64,000 nt of DNA from Komagataeibacter melaceti (GCF_003403295.1 NZ_QUWV01000070.1:1-64000); one strand, 5' to 3'; counted from the stretch's first letter, positions 44,815 through 54,159 are shown. Translations and numbers: made by a program. Notes: generated by a model from the letters alone, not told the origin.

Positions 44815-46584
44815 TCAGGTGCGGGGCCGCTTGCGCGAGGACGCAGCCCCACGCGGCGGGCCACCAAACCCGCCGGGACGGCCACCGCCACCACCGGGCT
44901 TGCGGGCGAACGGGCGGCCACCACGCGGCGGGCCGCTGCGGCGGGCGCCACCACCACCAGCGGGGGCGCTGGCGGGTGTGATCTGCACTTCGTCATTCTC
45001 GATCGAGGCGATGCACGAACGGAATTTGTCTGTGGAATCCGGCGTGATCTCGAACAGGGTCTGGGTATCGTTGATGCGGATGGCGCCAATATCGGCCTTG
45101 CGCACACCGCCCAGGCGGCAGATCAGCGGGATCAGCCATTTCGGGTCAGCCTTTTCCTGCCGGCCCACATTCATGGCGAACCATGCACCCGGTTCGGCGC
45201 TGGCGTAGCTGTCACGCGTGGGGCGGGGGCCGTCACGCTCGCTACGCTCACGCACGGGGCGCGGCGCGTCGGGCGTGATGTGGCGCACGTTTTCCGGCGC
45301 GGGCAGGCGGGCGCGGTACATCTGCAGCAGGGCAGCGGCAAGCTGTTCGCTGGTGCGGCCCTCGACAAGCTGGCCAACCAGTTCCGCATCCGCTTCGGCC
45401 ACGTCCTCGTTCAGGGCGGGATCGGCCAGCAGGCGCTTGGCGTCATTGGCGCGGATCTCGGCAGCCGTGGGCACGCCCGACCATGTGGCCGTGATCTTCG
45501 CACCCTGCATCAGGCGCTCGGCCCGGCGGCGCTGCGACATGGGAACCATCAGCACGCACACGCCCTTGCGGCCCGCGCGGCCCGTGCGGCCCGAACGGTG
45601 CAGCAGGGTGGCCGGGTCGGTCGGCAGCGTGGCGTGGACAACCAGCGCCAGTGCCGGGATGTCGATGCCACGGGCCGCCACGTCGGTCGCGACGCACACA
45701 TTGGCCTGGCCCTTGCGCAGGCTGTCGATGGCGCGGGTGCGCTCGTTCTGTCCCAGTTCACCCGACAGCGCGACGGAGGAGAATCCACGCTCCACCAGTG
45801 CGGCCTGCATGTGGCGCACCATCTCGCGCGTGGCGCAGAACACCATGGTGGTCTGGCTGTCGGTATAGCGCAGGACGTTCACCACGGCGGGGATCAGTTC
45901 ACGGGCATCGGCCACCACGGCGCGGTATTCGATGTCGGCATGCTGCTTCGCGCCCGACAGGGTGTCGATGCGCACGGCGTCATTCTGGTAGCGCCGGGCC
46001 AGCGATGCGATTTCCTTGGCGATCGTGGCGGAAAACAGCAGCGTGCGCCGGGTCTTGGGCATGGCGTCAAGCAGCTGCTCAAGCTCGTCACGGAAGCCGA
46101 GGTCAAGCATCTCGTCCGCTTCGTCCAGCACGACCACGCGCAGGTCGGACATGTCCAGACGCCCGCGCGACTGGTGGTCGCACAGCCGTCCCGGCGTGCC
46201 GACCACGATATGTGCGCCAAGCTGCAGGGCGCGGGCTTCACGCCGCGCGTCCATGCCGCCGATGCACGATACGATACGCCCGCCAGCCGGGGCATACAGC
46301 CATGTCAGTTCACGCGTGACCTGCATGGCGAGTTCACGCGTGGGGGCGATGATCACGGCCAGCGGCGGACCCGCCGGGCCAAAACGTTCGGCTCCACCCA
46401 GCAGGGTGTCGGCCATGGCCAGACCGAAGGCTACGGTCTTGCCGGAGCCGGTCTGGGCGGAAACGAGCAGGTCGCGGCCTTCGGCTGCGACATCCAGAAC
46501 AGCTTTCTGGACGGGAGTCGGGGCATCGTACCCACGCTCGTCCAGCGCGCGTTGCAGGGCGGGGTGGGTTTCGGGAAACGGCAT
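44815..46584 (-). CDS. DEAD-box RNA helicase with DbpA-like RNA-binding domain and RGG tail
   Basis: ATP-dependent RNA helicase, 589 residues. Motifs in order: Q motif region, SAQTGSGKT (Walker A), PTRELAMQV, VLDEADEML, SAT, then the second RecA domain with DVAARGIDIPAL and HRSGRTGRAGRKG. A DbpA/CsdA-like domain follows (KWLIPLICRLGGVRKADIG), and the tail is a run of Gly/Arg/Pro (RSGPPRGGRPFARKPG). Such tails bind RNA unspecifically. The start at 46584 is chosen over 46656, which has no ribosome site either. Likely acts in ribosome assembly or cold response. Confidence 0.9.
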   Translation of the reverse strand: MPFPETHPALQRALDERGYDAPTPVQKAVLDVAAEGRDLLVSAQTGSGKTVAFGLAMADTLLGGAERFGPAGPPLAVIIAPTRELAMQVTRELTWLYAPAGGRIVSCIGGMDARREARALQLGAHIVVGTPGRLCDHQSRGRLDMSDLRVVVLDEADEMLDLGFRDELEQLLDAMPKTRRTLLFSATIAKEIASLARRYQNDAVRIDTLSGAKQHADIEYRAVVADARELIPAVVNVLRYTDSQTTMVFCATREMVRHMQAALVERGFSSVALSGELGQNERTRAIDSLRKGQANVCVATDVAARGIDIPALALVVHATLPTDPATLLHRSGRTGRAGRKGVCVLMVPMSQRRRAERLMQGAKITATWSGVPTAAEIRANDAKRLLADPALNEDVAEADAELVGQLVEGRTSEQLAAALLQMYRARLPAPENVRHITPDAPRPVRERSERDGPRPTRDSYASAEPGAWFAMNVGRQEKADPKWLIPLICRLGGVRKADIGAIRINDTQTLFEITPDSTDKFRSCIASIENDEVQITPASAPAGGGGARRSGPPRGGRPFARKPGGGGGRPGGFGGPPRGAASSRKRPRT

Positions 46585-46749
46585 ATATCGGGCAATCCGG
46601 ACAGAACATGAAGAACACAGGCGACGCAGGAAGGAAACTGGCCGCCGGCCGTTCATGCGTCAGGGGAGAAGGCCGGTGCATAAAGAATGATTGCCCCAAA
46701 AGCCAGAAATAATAATGCGCGGCCCGTTTTCCCCCTCTGCCCGCGCCGT

Positions 46750-47736
46750 TCAGGGCACCAGCACGGCCGCGCCCTCGAAGCGCCCGTTGCGCAGGTCATC
46801 AAGCGCCCTGTTGGCCTCGCGTAGCGGATAGGTGGTGGTGGTGGTGCGGATTCCCACACGCGGCGCGATTTCAAGGAAATCAATGCCATCCTGCCGCGTC
46901 AGGTTAGCGACCGAGACGATCTGGCGCTCCTCCCATAACAGGTCATAGGAAAAGGCGGGGATTTCACTCATGTGAATCCCGGCGCAGACCACGCGGCCCG
47001 CCTTGTGCACGGCCTTGAGTGCCGCGGGCACCAGTGACCCCACGGGGGCGAAGATGATGGCGGCGTCAAGCTGTTCGGGCGGTGCTTCATCCGAGCCACC
47101 TGCCCATACGGCCCCCAGCGTGCGGGCGAATTCCTGCGTTTTCGTATCCCCCGGCCGGGTGAAGGCATAGACCGAGCGGCCCTGCCACATGGCCACCTGT
47201 GCGATGATGTGGGCCGCCGCCCCGAAGCCGTACAGCCCGATGCGCCGCGCATCCGTGCCCGCCATGACCAGCGACCGCCAGCCGATCAGCCCCGCGCACA
47301 GAAGCGGCGCCATGGCGACATCATCATCCCCATCGGGCAGGGGAAAGGTGAAATGCGCGTCCGCCACCGCCAGCGTGGCGTAGCCGCCATCGCGCGTGTA
47401 GCCGGTGAACAGCGGGTGGTCGCACAGGTTCTCGTGCTGGGTCTCGCAGTAATGGCAGCAGCCGCAGGTATGGCCCAGCCACGGTATGCCCACGCGCTGG
47501 CCCAGCTTCAGGTCTGTCACGCCGGGGCCGATGGCGTCGATGCGGCCCACGATCTCGTGCCCCGGTGTCAGCGCATGGCCGGGAAAGGGCAGGTCCGCGT
47601 CCACCACGTGCAGGTCCGTGCGGCACACGCCGCAGGCCCCGACCTTGACACGGATCTGCCCGTTGCCCGGTTGCGGGTCCGGCAGTTCGGTCCATTGCAG
47701 GGGAGTATGGGGGGCAAGCAGTCGCATTGCGTACAT
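46750..47736 (-). CDS. zinc-dependent alcohol dehydrogenase family protein
   Basis: A 328-residue medium-chain dehydrogenase. The catalytic zinc ligands are Cys38 (VCRTD), His60 with Glu61 (TPGHEIVG) and the Cys in LLCAGLIGWRSL (about 147); the structural zinc has CGCCHYC with ENLC (Cys91, 94, 97 and 105). Cofactor loop GLYGFGAAAH. The family is the propanol-preferring/TIGR02822-like branch. In acetic acid bacteria cytoplasmic NAD-linked alcohol dehydrogenases sit beside the periplasmic PQQ system. The gene is monocistronic on its strand. Confidence 0.88.
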   Translation of the reverse strand: MYAMRLLAPHTPLQWTELPDPQPGNGQIRVKVGACGVCRTDLHVVDADLPFPGHALTPGHEIVGRIDAIGPGVTDLKLGQRVGIPWLGHTCGCCHYCETQHENLCDHPLFTGYTRDGGYATLAVADAHFTFPLPDGDDDVAMAPLLCAGLIGWRSLVMAGTDARRIGLYGFGAAAHIIAQVAMWQGRSVYAFTRPGDTKTQEFARTLGAVWAGGSDEAPPEQLDAAIIFAPVGSLVPAALKAVHKAGRVVCAGIHMSEIPAFSYDLLWEERQIVSVANLTRQDGIDFLEIAPRVGIRTTTTTYPLREANRALDDLRNGRFEGAAVLVP

Positions 47737-47842
47737 GGTCCGGTCCTTGGGCTATCGGTGCGGCCTGTCGGTCGCCAGTGCAGTTGCGGCCATGGATACC
47801 ATGCCTGCGCGCCCATGCGGCATGACATGCATCATCTTGTTA

Positions 47843-48997
47843 TCACAACGCGGTGCGGTAGGGGGTCAGGGCGTCGAGCGCGGGTAGCTCGGCCTCGATC
47901 GCCGCGCGTTCGCGTCCCAGGAAATCACCCACCGCCGCCCGCAGGCCGGGATGGGCAATCCAGTGCGCGGAATGGGTCAGGCAGGGGCGGTAGCCGCGCT
48001 GGAGCTTGTGTTCGCCCTGTGCTCCGGCCTCCACCCGTTTCAGCCCGTGGGCGATGGCGAAGTCGATGGCCTGATAATAGCACAGCTCAAAATGCAGGAA
48101 CGGCCAGTCACCTTCCAGCCGCCCCCAGTTGCGCCCGTACAGCGTATCGCGCCCCATGAGGTTGAGCGCACCGGCCACGGGGGTGTCGCCCTGCCGTGCA
48201 ATCATGAGCACCACCCGGTCCCCCAGCCGTTCCGATAGCAGGCGGAAGAAGGTGGGCTGGAGATAGGCCCGGCCCCATTTGCGGTCCACGGTGGAAAGGT
48301 AGAACCCGTAGAAGTCACGCCACAGGGCGGGGGTGATCTCCGTGCCGCGATAGGTATGGAAGGTCAGCCCGCAGGCATGGGCGTCGCGCCGTTCGCGGCG
48401 GATGGCCTTGCGCTTGCGCGAGGCGAGGGACTCGAGAAAATCGTCAAAGCTGGCATAACCCTCGTTATCCCAGTGGTACTGCACGCCCAGCCGCTGCAGC
48501 CACCCGTTACGGCCCAGCAGGTCATATTCATGGCCGGTGCAGAACGTGACATGGACGGAGGACAGGCCCAGTTCCTCACAGGCCTGCCGCAATGCGCGCG
48601 CGGCCATCTGGCGCAGGGCATCGGCATCGGGGGCATCCGCATGGACCAGCAGGCGCGGCCCCGGCACGGGGGAAAAGGGAACGGCCACCTGTAATTTGGG
48701 ATAATATTCGCCACCCGCGCGGGCAAAAACCTGCGCCCATTGCTGGTCGAATACATATTCACCAAAGGAATGGCTCTTGGCGTAGAAGGGGGCCACCGCC
48801 AGCAGGCGGCCCGTGCCATCGCGCATGGCCAGGTGCTGGGGCATCCAGCCCGCATCGGGGCTGGCGGAACCGCTATCCTCCAGCGCCGAGAGGAAGGCGT
48901 GGCTGACGAAGGGATTGTCATTGCCCGCGCAGGCATCCCATTCCCCCGCCGGGATTTCGGCTATGGCGGGGTGCAGGGTCATGGTGGGGCCGGTCAT
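47843..48997 (-). CDS. FemAB-like/DUF482 acyltransferase (GNAT-fold)
   Basis: A 384-residue protein with two GNAT-like halves. Recognisable parts are NPFVSHAFLSALEDSGSA near the N-terminus, HLAMRDGTGRLLAVAPFY, the conserved block FDDFLESLASRKRKAIRRER (about 190-210) and HFELCYYQAIDFAIAHGLKR with GEHKLQRGYRPCLTHSAHW at the end, all as in the COG3146 peptidogalycan-type family. Predicted to transfer an acyl or aminoacyl group in the cell envelope, but no substrate is established. A RidA gene follows at about 80 bases on the same strand. Confidence 0.82.
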   Translation of the reverse strand: MTGPTMTLHPAIAEIPAGEWDACAGNDNPFVSHAFLSALEDSGSASPDAGWMPQHLAMRDGTGRLLAVAPFYAKSHSFGEYVFDQQWAQVFARAGGEYYPKLQVAVPFSPVPGPRLLVHADAPDADALRQMAARALRQACEELGLSSVHVTFCTGHEYDLLGRNGWLQRLGVQYHWDNEGYASFDDFLESLASRKRKAIRRERRDAHACGLTFHTYRGTEITPALWRDFYGFYLSTVDRKWGRAYLQPTFFRLLSERLGDRVVLMIARQGDTPVAGALNLMGRDTLYGRNWGRLEGDWPFLHFELCYYQAIDFAIAHGLKRVEAGAQGEHKLQRGYRPCLTHSAHWIAHPGLRAAVGDFLGRERAAIEAELPALDALTPYRTAL

Positions 48998-49074
48998 GAC
49001 CGGCGCACCGGTGGGCGGGCCGTGTGGGGCGGTTGGGTCATGACGGGCTCCCTTGTGTCAGTGTGGCCGGGGCA

Positions 49075-49551
49075 TCAGCCGATTTCGAACAGGCCTTCCA
49101 CTTCCACCGCCGAATCAAGCGGGAGCGAGGGCACGCCCACGGTGGAGCGGGCGTGGCGGCCCGCATCCCCGAACACCGCGACCGCCAGGTCAGACGCCCC
49201 GTTCATGACGGTGGCATGCTGCGTGAAGTCCGGCGTGCAGGCAATGAATCCGCCCAGCCGCACCACGCGCCGCACGCGCGACAGGTCGCCCACGGCGGCC
49301 TTTACCTGCGCGATCACGTTGATCATGCTGTAGCGCGCGGCCTCGACCGCCAGTTCCACCGCAACGGTGCCGCCCAGCTTGCCTGTGGTCAGCAGCTTGC
49401 CATCAACCAGCGGCAACTGCCCCGATACCGTCAGCATGGACCCGCTGAGCACGGCCGTCACGTAATTCGCAACGGGCGTGGCAGGCGTGGGCAGCACGAT
49501 GCCAAGCTGCTTGAGGCGCTGTTCAGGGGTTTTGTCAGGCATCACGGTCAT
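49075..49551 (-). CDS. RidA family protein (YjgF/UK114)
   Basis: A 158-residue member of the RidA superfamily, longer than the 128-residue canonical form. Family features include an early NYVTAVLSGSMLTVSGQLPL, LAVEAARYSMINVIAQVKAA and RRVVRLGGFIACTPDFTQHA, then ARSTVGVPSLPLDSAVEVEG. The Arg of the imine-hydrolysing site is present in ARSTVGV. The start may be at the fourth codon (MPDKTPEQ). It lies between the FemAB-like gene and the NrdJ-like gene, all on the minus strand. Function: imine/enamine deamination is possible. Confidence 0.88.
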   Translation of the reverse strand: MTVMPDKTPEQRLKQLGIVLPTPATPVANYVTAVLSGSMLTVSGQLPLVDGKLLTTGKLGGTVAVELAVEAARYSMINVIAQVKAAVGDLSRVRRVVRLGGFIACTPDFTQHATVMNGASDLAVAVFGDAGRHARSTVGVPSLPLDSAVEVEGLFEIG

Positions 49552-49584
49552 CCTTGTATCTGGGGCGGTCGGGTGGGGCCGGTT

Positions 49585-51168
49585 TCAGCCGACCAGTCGC
49601 AGCCCGCGCCGCCGGGGGGGCGTATCATCACCATCGTCATGGCCGGACTCGGGCAGGTCAAGTGGCAGCATGGGGGCCGGTGTGTCCGCCATCATGTCTT
49701 CATGCGGGGCGTCGGGCAGCCTGCGGCCCAGATAGGCATCAGACAGCGCCCGGAATGCGTAGTCCAGCATGGATGTCGCGTAGGATGCAACAGGATCGCC
49801 CTCCACCGTGCCGGCGGGGCCGAAATGGCTGTAGGCGAAGGCCTCGACATAGCTTTCCAGCGGCGCACCATACTGCAGCCCGATGCTGACCGCCTGGCCC
49901 AGCGTGTCCATGAGGCCACGGACCATCGGGCTTTCGCGCGTAGGCGTCAGGCTGACCTCGCCCAGCGACCCGTCGGCATATTCCCCCGTGCGCAGGAACA
50001 GGCGGTGGCCGCCCACGCTGGCCTTCTGGGTAAAGCCGCCATGGCGGGGCGGCAGGTGGCGGCGCACGCCGCGTTCCAGCCCCGAGCGTGTGGCCAGCGT
50101 GTCACGCGTGGCGTCGGGGCGCGGGGGCATGCGGTCGGCAAAACCACCCAGCGCGCGGTGCATGGCCTGATGGGCCATGGCGCCGGGCAGCGGCAGAACG
50201 GTTTCACCCGCCAGCGTGGCCGCGAACGCCGCTTCCAGCGTCAGGCCGCGCGCGGCAAGGCGCGCCAGCGTGCTCGTGGCCAGCCGCCCGTCCATGCGCA
50301 GCGGCGAAAAGACGGGGGCGAGGCCGCAGGACTCCACGCCCAGCAGTGCATCTATGGGGCCGGGGGCGGAAAAACCGGTTTCCACCCGGGCGGCGGGCTG
50401 GTCGGTGGCGATGGCGGCTTCCTGCCATACGGCGCGGGCGACCTCGCTTATGCCGGGAACAACGCTGCGCACGGGGGGCAGGGGCATGGCGTCCGCGCCC
50501 TCGCCGGAATGGGCGACAAGGGTGGCCAGCGCCACGATGCTGCACGCCGCGTCGCGCCCGGCCTCGCTGTCATAATCCAGACCCATGCCCGCAAGGCAGG
50601 CATCAAGGTTGGTGAGCTGGAGGGTGCCGGCGGTGGGCGGGCGCTCGTGGCCTTCTTCCACCACGGGGCGCAGGTGCGCGCGGGTCGGGCCGTGGGGGTC
50701 GGGCAGCGGCAGTTCACCGTTGCGCATATGGGCTTTCTGCCGCGAAACCGCGCGCAGCACCCGGGCGAGCAGCCGTAGCGCCACCACGAAGTCCTGCGCC
50801 ATGAACCCATTATCCGCCTCGACAAAGGCGGCGAGGTTGACCACGAAGGCGGGCCTGCGGTCATGGTGGCCATGCCACAGGCTTTCCGCCGGGGCGGCCT
50901 GGCGCATGAGCAGCAGGCACGACAGCGTGCGGGCGACCGGGCGGATGACGGGGCCGGAGATTTCTCCCATGCACAGGTCATCTATCCATCGCGCCGCCTC
51001 GGTCGGCAGGCTGGCGGGGCCGTGGCCGGGGGCCAGCCGGGCCAGGGCCTCGGCTGCCGTGTCATCCCAGTCCGCGGGCAGGGTAACGGAACGTGGTGCG
51101 GCGTCGGGGTCGGCTGCGGCCTCGACGGTGCGCATGCGCACGCCGTTCCAGTGGCTTCGTGCTGTCAT
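49585..51168 (-). CDS. NrdJ-like TSCPD-domain protein lacking visible catalytic motifs
   Basis: A 527-residue protein. The C-terminal 130 residues (KASVGGHRLFLRTGEYADGS, LGQAVSIGLQYGAPLESYVE, FGPAGTVEGDP and SMLDYAFRALSDAYLGRRLP) closely follow the end of vitamin-B12-dependent ribonucleotide reductases (NrdJ). The rest, with SHWNGVRMRTVEAAADPDA and SGPVIRPVARTLSCLLLMRQ, does not show the reductase active-site pattern of Cys-radical motifs. It may be a structural or regulatory relative. The ATG at 51168 (MTARSHWNG) is chosen, as the frame to 51330 has an unrelated tail. RidA is the next gene. Confidence 0.72.
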   Translation of the reverse strand: MTARSHWNGVRMRTVEAAADPDAAPRSVTLPADWDDTAAEALARLAPGHGPASLPTEAARWIDDLCMGEISGPVIRPVARTLSCLLLMRQAAPAESLWHGHHDRRPAFVVNLAAFVEADNGFMAQDFVVALRLLARVLRAVSRQKAHMRNGELPLPDPHGPTRAHLRPVVEEGHERPPTAGTLQLTNLDACLAGMGLDYDSEAGRDAACSIVALATLVAHSGEGADAMPLPPVRSVVPGISEVARAVWQEAAIATDQPAARVETGFSAPGPIDALLGVESCGLAPVFSPLRMDGRLATSTLARLAARGLTLEAAFAATLAGETVLPLPGAMAHQAMHRALGGFADRMPPRPDATRDTLATRSGLERGVRRHLPPRHGGFTQKASVGGHRLFLRTGEYADGSLGEVSLTPTRESPMVRGLMDTLGQAVSIGLQYGAPLESYVEAFAYSHFGPAGTVEGDPVASYATSMLDYAFRALSDAYLGRRLPDAPHEDMMADTPAPMLPLDLPESGHDDGDDTPPRRRGLRLVG

Positions 51169-51463
51169 GCCCACTGTTCTACCGGCAGCCGCACGCGCGG
51201 CGGAACCCGTTCGGGCCGGAGTCGCAACTATACATTCCACTGGATACCGTGGATATGGGGGATAACTGGAAAGTCGTGCCGGACAGCCCGCTTTCCGGCG
51301 GTCCGGCGCGGTTTTTTCCGCCACCGGCACGGCTCACGCGCGGGAATCACTCTATTTCCCCGGACGGAAATGCACACCCGTGCAATCTGATCCCGCAGAT
51401 GTGACAGAGCCATGTGCATAATGCGCGTGGACCACGCGGGGGCGCGCGGATTAGGCTGCGCGC

Positions 51464-51832
51464 ATGGCAAATCTAGGCACCCGTATCTACACCCGATTCA
51501 AGGGGCGGCTGGTTGGCAAGGATGCCGATGGCCGCTGCTATTATGAGGCCCGTACCCTCAACCGCACCGGCGGCGGGGAAAAGCGGCATGAACGCTGGGT
51601 CATCTACCACAAGGGCGAGGACGCATCCGCCGTGCCGCCCGAATGGTGGGGCTGGCTGCACCATATGGACGCCGAACCCCTGCCCGAGAGCGCGCGCCAG
51701 CCATGGCAGCAGCCCTGGCAGCCCAACCGGACCGGCACGCCGGAGGCCTATCACCCCCCCGGCAGTGACACGCAGGGCGGCCAGCGGGCTTCTACCACCA
51801 GCGATTATGAGGCATGGTACCCCGAGGGATGA
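51464..51832 (+). CDS. NADH:ubiquinone oxidoreductase accessory subunit NDUFA12 family
   Basis: A 122-residue accessory subunit of respiratory complex I. It has GRLVGKDADGRCYYEAR, ERWVIYHKGEDASAVPPEWW and WLHHMDAEPLPE, the conserved NDUFA12 patterns, with a Pro/Gln-rich tail ending DYEAWYPEG. The gene starts a block with mlaD and DUF2155 that is typical in alphaproteobacteria. Acetic acid bacteria carrying complex I keep this subunit; others lose it. A gap of 295 bases precedes it. Confidence 0.92.
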   Translation: MANLGTRIYTRFKGRLVGKDADGRCYYEARTLNRTGGGEKRHERWVIYHKGEDASAVPPEWWGWLHHMDAEPLPESARQPWQQPWQPNRTGTPEAYHPPGSDTQGGQRASTTSDYEAWYPEG

Positions 51833-51890
51833 AGTCCCCGGCGTAACCTGTTAGGGTCGCGCCATTGCAGATTGGGGAAGCTTAGCCATC

Positions 51891-52424
51891 ATGGTTGCTG
51901 CTGTTTCAGGGCGCGCGGGCCGTCAGCCGGGCGAACTTTTCGCCGGTTTCGCGGTGCTGGCGGTACTCGCGGGGTTGCTGGCCTACGCTGTGGTGGACAA
52001 GGGACGCCCCCATGAATCGGGCTACCGGCTGAACGCGGGCTTTGCGCATATCGACGGCCTGTCCGTAGGGTCGGACGTGCGGCTGGCGGGCATTACCGTG
52101 GGGCAGGTGGTGGAGGAACGGGTTGACCCGAAAACCTACGCGGCACAGGTCACCTTTACGGTGCGGCCGGACATAAAGCTGCCTGATGATACGGCGGCCA
52201 TCATCACCAGCGACAGCCTGCTTGGGGGCAAATACATCGCCCTTTCACCGGGGGGGGATGACAGGATGCTGGCCCCCGGCGGCACGATCGGCCAGACGCA
52301 GGGCGCGATCAGCCTGGAACAGCTTCTGAGCAAGTTCATCTTCTCCGTAACCGATACATTGACCGCGAACCGGCAGAACAAGGCCGCGCAGCCGCCCGCG
52401 CCTGCCGCACCGGATGCGCCATGA
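51891..52424 (+). CDS. mlaD: MlaD/MCE-family lipid transport protein
   Basis: Periplasm-facing MCE protein of the phospholipid transport system between the two membranes. The 177-residue product has one N-terminal membrane helix (about 15-35, LFAGFAVLAVLAGLLAYAVV) and the MCE domain with FAHIDGLSVGSDVRLAGITV and DSLLGGKYIALSPGG. A G8 run (52250-52257) lies inside the coding region in this last part. The mlaE and mlaF partners are not nearby. Its stop overlaps the next gene by four bases. Confidence 0.9.
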   Translation: MVAAVSGRAGRQPGELFAGFAVLAVLAGLLAYAVVDKGRPHESGYRLNAGFAHIDGLSVGSDVRLAGITVGQVVEERVDPKTYAAQVTFTVRPDIKLPDDTAAIITSDSLLGGKYIALSPGGDDRMLAPGGTIGQTQGAISLEQLLSKFIFSVTDTLTANRQNKAAQPPAPAAPDAP

Positions 52425-52651
52425 CCTCCGCCATGCCCGATGACGCCGCCATGCCCGCCATATGGCCCCAGTCCGATGGCACGCCCGTATCCTGCCGTGA
52501 CAAACTGCTGGTATTGCAGGAAAACCATGCCGAATTGCAGGGGATCATGCGTGATGCGTTCGAGGATGCGATCCTGATGGGCGTGGATGAGGCCGCGATG
52601 CGCCAGATCCTGCATGATATGGTCAACAGCCTGCGGAGCCCGAAGGCATGA
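52421..52651 (+). CDS. small protein between mlaD and DUF2155 gene
   Basis: A 76-residue protein overlapping both neighbours by four bases (ATGA junctions), so it is translated as part of the operon. It is polar at the start, with one long helix DKLLVLQENHAELQGIMRDA and EAAMRQILHDMVNSLRS, suggesting a helical hairpin or a small interaction partner. No family recognised. Confidence 0.65.
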   Translation: MTSAMPDDAAMPAIWPQSDGTPVSCRDKLLVLQENHAELQGIMRDAFEDAILMGVDEAAMRQILHDMVNSLRSPKA

Positions 52652-53301
52652 AACGGCTCGCCACCGCCTGCCTGCCCGCCCTGTTTCTGGTCTGCCTGCC
52701 TGCCTGCGCGGGCGCGGTCGAATGGCTGGCCGCCCCCGCCATCTACCCGCCCGATACATGGCAGGGAAAATCGGTCGCCCAGATCCGGGTGCTGGACAAG
52801 CTCGATGCCCATGTCCAGACGCTGAGCGTGCCCGTGGGGCAGGATGTGGCCTATAAAAGCCTGACGCTGCACGCGACATCGTGCCTGCAGCGCCCCCCGA
52901 CCCTGCCAGCCGATGCAGCGTCGTGGCTGGATGTGCGCGACGCGCATGCGGGCATGGCCGGATTCCAGGGATGGATGGCGGTTGCGGAACCGGGAACAGG
53001 CGTTTTCCAGAACCCGCTTTATGATGTGCAACTGGTTGGCTGTAGTGGTGATAACGTAGCCCCCGTGCCGCCGCCGCTTGCCGTTGTTGCGGCACAGGCC
53101 CCGGCGGCACCCGGCGCCACCCCTGCCGAAACACCTGCCGCGCCCGCCGGTAACGCGGCGCCCGTTCCCACTGATGGCGCGCCGCAGCCGCTCTCCCCCA
53201 TGCAGGCACCCGTGGTGGTGACGCCGCCCGCGTCCCCGCCTGCTTCATCCGCGCCCGCCGCCCCGGACAGCGGGGGGGCTGCCCCGCTGATGCTGCATTA
53301 G
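52648..53301 (+). CDS. DUF2155 domain-containing exported protein
   Basis: A 217-residue protein with a signal peptide (LATACLPALFLVCLPACAGA, cleavage near AGA-VEW) and the DUF2155 core: AQIRVLDKLDAHVQTLSVPV, YKSLTLHATSCLQRP, GFQGWMAVAEPGTGVFQNPL and YDVQLVGCS, a Cys pair likely bonded. The C-terminal third is a Pro/Ala-rich tail. The function of DUF2155 is unknown; the position after mlaD hints at a role in the envelope. The last gene of the NDUFA12-mlaD block. Confidence 0.85.
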   Translation: MKRLATACLPALFLVCLPACAGAVEWLAAPAIYPPDTWQGKSVAQIRVLDKLDAHVQTLSVPVGQDVAYKSLTLHATSCLQRPPTLPADAASWLDVRDAHAGMAGFQGWMAVAEPGTGVFQNPLYDVQLVGCSGDNVAPVPPPLAVVAAQAPAAPGATPAETPAAPAGNAAPVPTDGAPQPLSPMQAPVVVTPPASPPASSAPAAPDSGGAAPLMLH

Positions 53302-53403
53302 AAATTAGAAAATAGTTTAATTTATATCGTATCAATGCGGGCCGCCATCCGGGCCGGTTCCGGGGTTGCTTATCCACCTGCTTTACCGGAGGCTAGAACC
53401 ATC

Positions 53404-54159
53404 ATGAGCAAGATATCTTCCTTTCCTTCGCTCGATCGGCTGCCTCCGCCCGCCAGGGCGGCGTTCCTGCTGGATTTTGATGGTACGCTGGTCGATATCG
53501 CCCCCACGCCGGAATCCGTCGTCGTTGCACCCGGCCTGCTCGATACGCTGCGGCGGCTGCGTGACAAATGTGGTGATGCGCTGGCTGTCATTTCCGGGCG
53601 TCCGATTGAACAGATCGACCATTTCCTTGGCGATGTGCCCTATGCCGTGGCGGGGGAGCATGGCATCGCCATCCGGCATGCGCCGGGGCAGGCGATAGAA
53701 CGCTCCGCTTTGCCGCCCGTGCCCGCCGCATGGTTCGAGCAGGCCGACAGGCTGGCGCAGGCCCATCCCGGCGTGCGGATCGAGCGTAAGAAGGCGGGTC
53801 TTGTCCTGCACTATCGCGGCGCGCCGGATGCCGGGCCGATGCTGGGCAGGATCGCGGATGAATGGGTGGCCACGACAGGTGGCGTGTTCCACGTGCAGGC
53901 CGCCAAGATGGCGTGGGAAATCCGCCCGGCGGGCGTGGACAAGGGGCATGCGGTGGAAGCCCTCATGCAGGCCGCGCCCTTTGCCGGGCGTGCGCCGGTT
54001 TTCGTGGGGGATGACGTGACCGATGAGGACGGCATCCGCATGGCGGTGCAACTGGGGGGTATCGGGCTGCGTATTCCGGTTGATTTTCCTGATCCCGCAA
54101 CTTTCCGCGCCTGGCTTGCGCATCTTGCACAAGGGGGGAATGACGCATGGGGCGGCTGA
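53404..54159 (+). CDS. otsB: trehalose-6-phosphate phosphatase
   Basis: Dephosphorylates trehalose 6-phosphate to trehalose. The 251-residue HAD phosphatase has FLLDFDGTLVDIAPTPESVV (Asp24 and Asp26), SGRPIEQIDHFLG, the EIRPAGVDKGHAVEAL segment and FVGDDVTDEDGI with the last Asp pair. The ATG at 53404 is chosen; an in-frame upstream ATG adds residues without similarity. It overlaps otsA by 13 bases, so the two are coupled. An AT-rich patch just before (53302-53335) may hold the promoter. Confidence 0.94.
   Translation: MSKISSFPSLDRLPPPARAAFLLDFDGTLVDIAPTPESVVVAPGLLDTLRRLRDKCGDALAVISGRPIEQIDHFLGDVPYAVAGEHGIAIRHAPGQAIERSALPPVPAAWFEQADRLAQAHPGVRIERKKAGLVLHYRGAPDAGPMLGRIADEWVATTGGVFHVQAAKMAWEIRPAGVDKGHAVEALMQAAPFAGRAPVFVGDDVTDEDGIRMAVQLGGIGLRIPVDFPDPATFRAWLAHLAQGGNDAWGG

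Noticed and set aside
44803-46611. A 602-codon plus-strand frame opposite the helicase gene
   Set aside because: Antisense shadow; the true DEAD-box motifs are on the minus strand.
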